Assembly: GCF_932274485.2 (NCBI RefSeq)
Contig: NC_065881.2
Coordinates: 76,324,702 to 76,388,701 of the forward strand
Direction of reading: 5' to 3'
Length of the DNA stretch: 64,000 nucleotides
Source of the DNA: Patella vulgata
Taxonomy: Eukaryota; Mollusca; Gastropoda; Patellidae
Shown: positions 50,701 to 61,423 of the stretch, piece by piece
Layout of the letters: each line of letters opens with the position of its first letter
Numbering within the stretch: the stretch's first letter is position 1
The notes under the pieces: model-generated
The model's input: the letters and a program-made list of their open reading frames with translations, nothing else
What the model was told of the DNA's origin: nothing
Database searches by the model: none
Position numbers and translations under genes: made by a program

Positions 50701-53700
50701 TTGGAAATATGCATAATCATATAGTCACGTGACGTCATGGCCGCCATTTTGGATTTTTCTTTTTTTACTAAATCTATGGCAAAAACAATTTTTTCTCCAT
50801 GAAATACTTATGGGATATTGTTTATTTCACTTGATTTTGATAAATATATATAAAATGAACAAAAATATCAAGTTTTGATTATTTATTGTTTGATTTCTTC
50901 ACAAGAAGACAGGAATGTATGAAAGATACCAGAATCGTGAATAACCATGAAAGTTGAACATTTACTCGTCTCCATCGGAAGAATCTCCATTGCCTCCATT
51001 AGAACTTACAGAGTAATCAAATTGTGTGTGATAGGCCTTGAAACAATCCTGATCTGCATGAAGACCTGGCTGGCTTGGACAGTCAGGGCAAATCCAAACC
51101 GTCCTGATTTCTCTACCAGCCCTGCTGCGAAGTCCACGCGCCCAGCACACACGACACATTTTGTCCTTTCTGTACCCTGTGTTGCCAGCCTCTGCCTCTC
51201 TTTTCTGAGGAAAGTGTCGCCCTGTAAGCCGGTGTACTGTGTCTGTCCTTATAACTTCTTTGTTCAGTTTTGGACTGGAACTTATGAGTATAGCCAGGAG
51301 GTCCTTGAGGTGCGCTAGGAAATCTTTGGTAGACGGAGTGAACTTGCGATGAAGTTTATGCGCACACAATACGCATGCCATGAACAACCTCAAAGCTACC
51401 TTTTTGTACCATTTGTATGTCTTCCGCACCACGGTGACACTGTGGAGTTGCTGATCTACCATATCAACCCCACCCATCTTGTGGTTATAAGCAATGATGC
51501 AGGCAGGTTTAGAAATAGGATTTCCATCTTTGTCATCTTTTCCAGTAGGAAACATAGCAGCACTTCCCTCTGTGGTCAACATACATACTTCTTTAGGTTT
51601 GCCATTTGATTTGTCCTTTTTTGCCCTGAACTTGACAGCTAGCATGTGCCCTGTTTGTGATTTCATGAAACATGATGACCCCTTCTCAAGTCGTCTAGTG
51701 CCAAGGTCACCAGGATAATTAGCGCGCTTTGGGTTGATGGTCCCACAGAGGTATGTATCGTGATCAAGGAGGTAGGTAGCCAAAGCAGGAGATGTGTAGT
51801 AGTTATCAAGATACAACGTGTGGCCCAGGCCAAGATATGGTTGGATCAGATTCAGAGGGATTCGCTCAGTTACCAGCATTTGAGGCTCTGGATCATCATG
51901 ATCTCTAAATGTGTTTTCACCGGAGTAGACTATAAAATCAAGACAAATACCCTCGGATGTAGTAAGTTCATAGAACTTTATTCCAAAGCGAGACCTCTTA
52001 GTTCGGATACATTGTTTGAATAGAAGTCTGCCCTTAAATAATAAAAGAGACTCATCAACGCAGAGATCTTTATCGGGGGCATATACCCGCCTCATGCGGT
52101 CCCTCACCTTTCTAATCAGTGGCCTTACCTTGTAAAGCCTGTCCCTATTGGGGTCTTTTGGGTCATATGCCGGGTCTTGATTATTTGCAAAATGCAGGAA
52201 TTTCAGAAGAAGGAAGAACCTATCCCTTGTCATTATTTGCCCAAATATAGGGGTTTCTACCAGATCTAGCTTTGACCAATACATCTCCAGCCTTGGTTTA
52301 TGAATAATACCCATCAGTCCAAGTAAACCAAAGAATGTCTTCATTTCTGGTACAGTAGTGTCTTTCCAAGAATGAACCCTGGAAAACTCTTTGAAGTTGT
52401 TCTGGTTCCCCTGAATGAACTGGTGAGCATATCGATTTGTTTCATCTGCAATATAGCTGAAGATATCGTCAGTGAAGTACTGGGCAAAGAATTCATCAAT
52501 AGTAGCATTGTCACCAATTCTAACTTTGAGTCTCTCGCCACCGACAAATGGAATTTGTTTTGGCATATAACTGTCATTCTGATCAATGTCCCAAACTATC
52601 CTGGGGTTCTGAGCTCTGGCAGGCCTCCGCCCCTGCCCCTGTCCTCTAGCGCGCGGTCGGCCCCGCTGATCCCTAACAGGGCCACCTCTGTCACCACCAT
52701 GGCCACCACGAACACGGACACGGTGTCCACGAGCCGAGCCACCACAAACATGTGGGCCACGTCTACCACTACCAAGACCACTATTGTCATTCAATAAAGG
52801 CTTACCAGGAACCGGACCACGAGCAATGCCACCACGAACACGCGGACCACGCCTGCTTCTGACAAAAACACGTGCGGCTTGCACTACTTCGTTTTCACCA
52901 TCACTTTTATCGCCCGTTCCCATATCATTATCACTATAGTCAGTCAATTTATGTACACGTTCGGGACTCGGGGATTGCCTACGTCTTTTACGATCTAGCA
53001 GCCCAGCATCATTATCAACATCCGTATTATCGTCAGAATCTACTGCAGACATAGGGCTATCATGGTCATCTTGGCCTTGTTCATCATGCACAGGAGACAT
53101 AGGCGGAACGTCGAGTAACAAATCGCCGACGTCATACTCCCCATCACTGTCCTGACTACTATCATTATCAACTGGAAATGAATTACGTGTATCATCCGCC
53201 TCGAAATTGTCTTCACTGTCTTGGTCAGCGAAGATGTCATCCACGATTTCGTCGAGCGTGAATCGTCTACGTGGGACTCTGCACCCCGCCATTTTACGGT
53301 TTGACGCTTTGAAACACGTGGAAATATGTTCTAGTGTATAGAAAAAACAATAGATGGCACTTGCAGTTACGACGTTAGATTTAGCGAGGGCTTTATTGAG
53401 TACACGGTAATACCGGGTACGCGCATTTTACCGACATTTTATATTACCCGGTACTACCGGGTATACGCAGTGAAAGGGTTAATGTATCTTTATTAATTAC
53501 TGGATATTCAGTGAAATATAAGTGTTACAGTTGTTTTTGTTTTTTTAAGAGAAAGGTTGTAATGTAAACAATGAATCCAGTGTAAATGTTAAGGAATTTG
53601 GTTGTCAGAGGGTTAATCGTAACTTGTTGGTACTCCACTTACCTTGAAGAACTGAGAGATCTACTAGGAGGTCGTTTCATATTAGATCGTGTGGTTGAGT

Positions 53701-56700
53701 CTTTAGTTGATATATGTGTAGCTGGACCACATCCCCAACACGATGAGTAACATGATACCATATACTCTTCACATAATAAACACAGCGCATGACAACAACC
53801 ATTCTATAATGATATAATCATACAAATATCCTTATTTAATCTGATACCAAAAAGGAAACCAGGGAAGGATCATTTCAAATTCATCATTTTCAGTTACGCC
53901 AAACTTCTATCATGAACCTTATTTTAACCGTTTACCTTTGAAACTGTTAATTTTTTAACCAGTGACACAAGCTGCATATTAATCAATACAATTTATGGAC
54001 AACCAACTCTTACAGCAACTGATAACTCACACAACAGTAGTTAAATGACATTAAATTCTGTAAGATCTAAAACACTGTGGAGTACAAGGACAAACAGATT
54101 AATTCTAGAACTTTTAACATCACTTACAGAAGGCTAATCCCACAATTTAAACCTGTCTTGTAAAGCCAAACAAAAAAATATTCTGGTTATCAGTCAATCC
54201 TAACCATATATCTGATGTGGAAGGAATTTTTTATTTTTGTGTTTTTATTTTGTCAAAGGATAACCACTGGAATAAATGACTTCTATAAACATTATATTTC
54301 AAGACATTAGATTTATTTCATTATGTTGTTTATAAGAAGGTATGATTATTCAGTATCATTTATAATTGTTAATAACACAGGGTTGTATATTTGATAAATG
54401 AGCTTACGACACATTTCTGGATTCATACAAAGTTTGTTATAGAGTAACTTTCTGAAACCAGAGTAAAACTATTTATATGCGGTAATTAAATAAGATTGTT
54501 TTTTTTAGATTTTTTTGAAAATATAAACAGGTCATGGCGCATTTAATCTTGTGTATTTAGCACTAATTTCTTTCACATTTGTTAAATATCAAATCTTTGT
54601 TTAAAAATTCGTAAAAATCATTTAAAATCACCAAAATTCATCTAATTTTTACTTGTGTTCAGTTTAAAGCTGACCATTCAATTTTGATAGTGTCCAATTT
54701 ACAAATGTTTAATTTCTCGATCACTGTTAAAAAATAAACAACCCAATTGATTATTGATGTATATTGATTAATTTTTGAACAGGTGTCAGGAAATTAAATA
54801 CTTGTAAATTGAACACACATTATCAAAATTAATCAGTCAGCTTTAAACTGAACACAAGTACAAATTAGATGATTTTGGATGATTTTTACGAATTTTTAAA
54901 CAAAGATTTGATATAAAATGAATGTTAAAAAATTTAGAGCTAAATACACAAGATTAAATGATACCCAGGTTACAGTGTTATATACATTATGCAAGAGCTA
55001 AATCTGCCTATTGCAGGCCTTTCTTTAGGCCTGAAATGTTTTCTAAATTATTAATTAGACATTAATTAACATATCAAGGTCATAATCAACTCTCGATGGC
55101 ATCAGATTTCTCCGATATTAAATAGATTAGAATAGTTCAGCCATATTTTGATTTAAGCTAAAATTGGAGGAGCAAGACTTAGCTTCGAACAACCAGTACG
55201 GTGGTTGAAATTATTGTACATGTCTTGTCAAACCTTCAAAGGCTAATATCTTCTCTCACAATAGAATAATTTGAATGAAATTTTCAAATTATTCATTTTA
55301 CATGATCTATTTTTGAACTATTATAGCAAGAGCAGTCAGCTCTTTATCTAAATCTTACATAATGTATCTTTAAGTGACGCAGAATTATCTGAGAACCAGA
55401 ATATTATTATAAGGTCTAATATTGTGTATAAACTTACCGTTAGATATTTCGATTGTGATATATGTATCTGATGTAATAAAGCTTGTATAAGACGGGATAA
55501 ACTACTTTCTACTGTCTGTTTCACTATAGTTATAGGTGAGAAATGATATGGTTTCACCAAGCCTTGAACTATCGGAGGTAAATCCTCCACCAGTTGATGG
55601 GAAAGACAACTAAATGCACAATCCGTCATATCCTGAGCACAGGCGGTCACTGGATCATGCTGAGCATTGTCAACTGAGAAAAATAAATTTGGAATGAGCC
55701 TGAAATATAAATGAAAAATACATATTCATAAAATGAAGGTATAGAAATCAGAAATAGGTTCAAAGAATAAATCACACCTATTTACAACTGTTAAAGGCTC
55801 AATACCACTCTTGTTGTAACTGAATATGTCCCAATCGTTATTCTGGTCAACAAATTGTACTATTTTACCATATTCCAAATAATTGATGATACAAATTTCA
55901 TCTTAACACATCTAATTTAAAAAATTGGAAAAATTCAACTAAATGATTTGAAAAGCCTAGCGTAAACCTTTTCAAATGTGACTTGGATTTAAAAATATTT
56001 TTGAACCCTCTGGACAAGTAAAATAGGATGTAATGGATAATTTACACAACAGGTAGGACACTTAAACATCTAATACTTAGAATAAGGCTAATATTTATTT
56101 ACTGGAGCTGTCAAGCCAGCAAGAGTGTTATTGTCCCTTTAATAAAGCTTTAATATGTCTTGATTAAATCTAAATCTTAATGATATTTGTGCTTCATCTT
56201 GCATAAAAATAGAATTGAAAAAAGATTTTTCTCTTTGAAATTGAATCTTATATAATAATGCTAGGTTCCCACTATCACGATTCGTGCTGCGATTAAAATC
56301 GTGATTTTAATTTAGGAGTAATCATGATGATCCTATCAGGTCTTATCATATATTGAGGCCAGTCGTAGCAATCATGTTGATTGTATCGAAACGTACTCAA
56401 ACGTACCAGATCGTGGACTCAATAGGGACATTCCTATTGTAAAGCATCGGACGACAGTGGGAACCTAGCATAACAGTGGAATGTTCAAGTCATGGGCTCC
56501 GTGGATGAAGTGAAACCACGAAGTACCAGTACCACAATTTAATAAATAGTTAAATTGTTTATTTTATTACCAATTTTCAAATGTAATAAATTGATAATAA
56601 ATTTTATTCCAGATCCTAAGATCAAACCATTGTAATTTTAGTTCTTTGTGGTATCAATCAATTAAATAGACTCTGGAATCTTGGTTTATTCAATATTTAA

Positions 56701-59700
56701 AAAGAAAAAAAATTGAAACTGAAAGATATTCCCGAAGGACAAAAATTCAAATTGGTGTGGCTTATCTAAAAATGTTTCCAATCATAAATAATTCTGTGAA
56801 ATAAGACTTTTATTTTTTTAAAATCATCTCCAACTACTGAACTAATGAGGGTAAGAGGGTAAGAATACAATTTCTGGACATGATCGATTCGTTCAATCAG
56901 ACGAATCAGAATTTTTGTGTGTAACGAACCTAACATGAAATATGTTTATATATCTTACTTGACTAGAGCTGTAGCAGCAGCATGTCGTACTCGAGTATCT
57001 TCATCAGCTAATAGATGCAACACAACATTATGTATATAATATTCCTGTATTTCTAACTTCTGTAATTATTAAACAAATGGTCAATATCCTTCCAATAAAG
57101 CTCTTTCTTCATTGAGAAAAAAGTTAAAGCTATCGATTGTCATTTCTATTCTTAAGATAATATCTTATTTTTCAAAGCTGACTGTTTATTTTAGATAATT
57201 AACATCCCAGTTAATTATTTAACGCTTAAAAATTAAACTATGTATTATCAAAATTTAACAGTCAGCTTTAAACTGGACACAAGTACAAATTTGATGATTT
57301 TGGGTGATTCTATTCTAGACAATATTTACATATTTATGAATTTTCAAACAAAGATTTGTTATTGAATGGATGTGTAAGAAATTAGAGCTAAATATGCTAA
57401 ATTACAGTGTAACTGTGCTCAAATTGATTATTTAACTTTTAAAAAAGAAAATAAAACCAAAATAACAAAGGTAGATTATCTCCCAATTGGATTATCAGAT
57501 TAAAATAGTTCCATCAAAAGATTTTACTGAAGATTTATAGGCTTGTTATATACAGTATTCATAGGATCTCAAATGTTCCCAAATTTGAATTCCTCATATC
57601 TTTGTAAATACTGAACAGAAATGACTCATTTTGGATCGATATTCCTTTTGTAGAGATTTAACTTTCATAATATTGTAGTTTGTAAAGGATTCAGAATCAT
57701 TAAATCAATGATGATTTAGTGGTCTTGATATATATAGAGAAATGGCACAATGGTTTGCGAGGTTATATCCTATGTATATTTGATCTGTCAAGGTTTCGAT
57801 TCAAAGCAGTTTTGATTTTTATCATTTTTAAAAGAAATGACTTGATGAAAAACAAATCTCTTTGATCCTATGTATATATGGTCTGTCAAGGTTTCTATTA
57901 GGAGCATTTTTGATGTCTTATTACTTTTAAAGAAACGAAATCAATAACAAAGAATTCTCCATACATGAACATGAAAACCACGACCAGAAACAGAACATTT
58001 CTTACCCCTAGATAATGATGTTTGCCAGTTTCTATTTCTTCACAGATATTTTCTAAATATGCTACAACTTTAAAATTAATGCTGCTAACAATATCTAATA
58101 ATTCTACCTGAAAATAAATTAAAATATCACATTGTATTTCTTTGCATGAAATGTGAATTGAATAAAACAGTGGCTGCTCTACATTCATAATCTGGGGAGG
58201 GGGTGGAAAAGGAGTCATAGTGTCATATAGTTATGTATTGTATATCATTGCGGTCTGCAGGACGGAGTGCCTGACAAGGACAGCTGTCTAGTCATTAGAA
58301 TGGGATGAAAAACCAAGGTCCCGTGTACTTAAAAGATCCCTTGACTGTTGGAATTCGATATAAGAGTAGGCCGTAGTGCCGCTGTCTGGGCAAAATTTCC
58401 CTCATTGCACACTGTATGGCATATGCCCGTCTTCATTAGCCCAGTTCAGAGCAGAACAGTAGGATGTTAAACCCCGTTTCATTTCATTTGATTTCATTTC
58501 ATCATTGTGGTCATCAAGCTGTCTCCCTTATGTTATAGTTCTTCTGTCTTTTGAGTAATAAAGATAGAGATTGGAATTCTAACATGGAGAATAGTTGTGT
58601 TTCCTTTCACCTCCCCCCCCCTCCCCAGGATTCAAGGATCCCAATATAACAATAAAGAAACGGATAGAGTTGGGTGTCTTATTGTTACCCATACGCTGTG
58701 TTTGTTCAACTGTCTTTCTTACAAAACAAACAGAGCTGGTTTTCACTTACTTTAACTAACCAATATGGGTTATTTCTAATCTCTAACAATTCTAATAAGA
58801 CCTGTAGACCCAGTCCACCATGACAACTTTCTATAAGACTCGATAAACACATCTGTAGAGCTATAAGAGCTTGTCTTGTTGCTACTGAAGATTCATCTTC
58901 TATCACATGTATTAATGTTTCTACTAGATTATCCAGACATACTTCACCTGTAATTTAAATCAATAAAGAAATAAAAGCATGCCTAATTCTTTATTCTAAA
59001 AGTGACAAGCGACCAATAAATTATAATTATTACATGTAACAATTTAAAGTGTTTTTGAATAAATGAAAATGAAATGAAATTTAACGTCCTACTGTTCTGC
59101 TCCGACTGGGCTAATGAAGAGGGGCACCGTTAAATATCTATCCAAAAATGCTTCAATTCCGAGGAGCATAATTAATACAAGTGAATTCAAGACGGGGGGG
59201 GGGGGGGCTTATCTTCTGATTTTCTAAAAAAATTGGAAGTGACGATCAGCAGCTTCTTTGGACATAAACAGATGATAAATAAATTTATTAGATTACCTAC
59301 CAATATCAGCTGGTGAATTCAGTTTTAACCATTTGTTAAAATCCCCTCGACCCTCAATTAAAACTCCCTTTATAAAACTACTGATAACCACAGACGTTTG
59401 ACCTTTTAAAATAGGGTCAGGATGTGACGCATATAAAACGACTTCACGGATATCTTGATCACCTGAAATAAATAAAAACGTATTATGTATTAACCCTTTT
59501 GTCGGTTGCTTTGTTATGGAAGATGAGTAAACACAAATTTATGAACGATTTCTAGGCAAGCTTACTTTTAAACAAGATGAAAAAAGTTGTGGACTGCTTA
59601 TACACCTGGAATAGGTTATATCAGCTTGATCAGTTACATGTTGATCTTTAAAAGTTATTTAAATACCACCTACCTAATTCACCTGGCAGTAATTTTAATA

Positions 59701-61363
59701 AAAATATCTTTGGACACATAAAAACAGCCGATGCTATACAACCTAAAGCTAGAGATTTGGAACTAACTCGAACACATTTATCTAAAATCAGTCCTTGTTT
59801 TGTTCCACTTAATAAAAATCTTCGACACAACAATCTCACACAATATATCAATGGCATCTCATTGTCTGTAATATCACCAAAATCGTGCAGCTCTTTTGTT
59901 GGTGTTGCTTTGGTTATTTCAATTGTTGGCATTTCTTCATTCTGTGGTAAAGGACTCACAGCTCCTGATGTGTCAATATATTCTGGATTTCCATTCATAT
60001 CTTGTGCCACTTCCAGCAAACTTCTTGTTTGGTGTTTTGGACTGATACTTTTAACACTTACTAAAGTATCTTGACTTGGACTATGAGAGAGTGTAACCTT
60101 TTCAGATTTTTCTTCATTCAGGTCCCCGATATCAAGGCTTGAGTAATTTGTATCTGATGTGAACTTAACGGACGAGTCAACAGCTTGACAAACATCCGTT
60201 TCTGTGTCAACCAAGTCAGAATTCATCGATTCCAAAGGCAGATCCTCTGATTGGTCAATGTCATCATCTAGAGCAGACGTGTTAGATTTGATTGGTTGAT
60301 CTGTTGCTATGGAAATATCAGCATCTTCCTCCAATCCTTGGTCATCAGCCATTACAGAGAGTTCAGCAGTGCCTATAGAGGATACAAATATACAGAACAG
60401 ATTTGATTCAAGTTTTTAAGCTTTAATATTTGTTAAAACTCAGTTATCAGCACATCCAGCCCATCTATTCCAGAAACTAAGTTGAACACAAAAATTATTA
60501 CATCCTATAAATGCTCATTAGCCAAGAACACAACTACTAGTGGTCAGGAAATTAAATACTTGTAAATTGAACACTCATTATCGTAATCAGTCAGCTTTAA
60601 ACTGGACACAAGTACAAATTAAACGATTTTGGGTGATTTTAAATGATTTTTACTAATTTTTAAACAAAGATTTGATGTTTAACGAATGTGAGAGAAATTA
60701 GTGCTATTTACACAAGATTAACTAAACAAAATTTTGTAAAATTCTTACTTTCGACTCTCATTCTTTCTCTTTCATCTATAAAATCTTGTTGATATATATG
60801 AGTTCTGACAATACTACCAGGCTTGAGTAGTAAAGATTGTATGTTGTCTGGGGGGTGGCGTAATAGTTGCTGCAGTGCCTCTAAAGATGCCGTCACAACA
60901 TTATGATCAGTATGACCCGAGTAATATAATAACAGCTGAAATATCTGTAATAATAACATTAACACAATCGAATTTTGTTTAAAGTTGTAATTTCATATTT
61001 CGACATTATATTTTTAAAATTTATTAAAATAAAGCCTTAAAATAGATGGTATCTATAAACAGTCCTACCTTGTTAAAGAATAATCCTATTAATCCTATAA
61101 CTCACTATTGCCAGTTGAGAAATTTGCAAAAATATCATTTTCCTCTTCAAATTCAAATGTTTGATGATAGCTTCTCCATGGGGGAGAATAGAAAACAAGG
61201 GAGGTAATTGGGAGGTAATTGTGTTATTATTTCCGGTGTAAATGAGTTTTAAGTGTGAGAATGACACCTATGATCGTATAATAGTGAGATGACAACCTAT
61301 TGAGCAAAAGACATAGAAATAATTATGTTTTGACTTTCTTAGAAAATATGAAATTGTAACTTT

Positions 61364-61423
<60 letters not shown>

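Larger units (their letters stand above)
50175..53489 (+). mobile_element. MITE family M1 copy, split by the piggyBac
   Basis: TTAA at 50171-50174, then ACATTATGCCAGAACTAAAT and body to CTCTTTATCTAATTTCCC. After the piggyBac the text resumes as TTAATGTATCTTTA, the M1 right end. The left end lies ~28 bases from the exon 11 acceptor. Confidence 0.85.

Noticed and set aside
50947-51318. Plus-strand open frame of 123 residues
   Set aside because: Antisense shadow of the piggyBac transposase.
52372-52797. Plus-strand open frame of 141 residues
   Set aside because: Antisense shadow of the Arg/Gly-rich part of the transposase.
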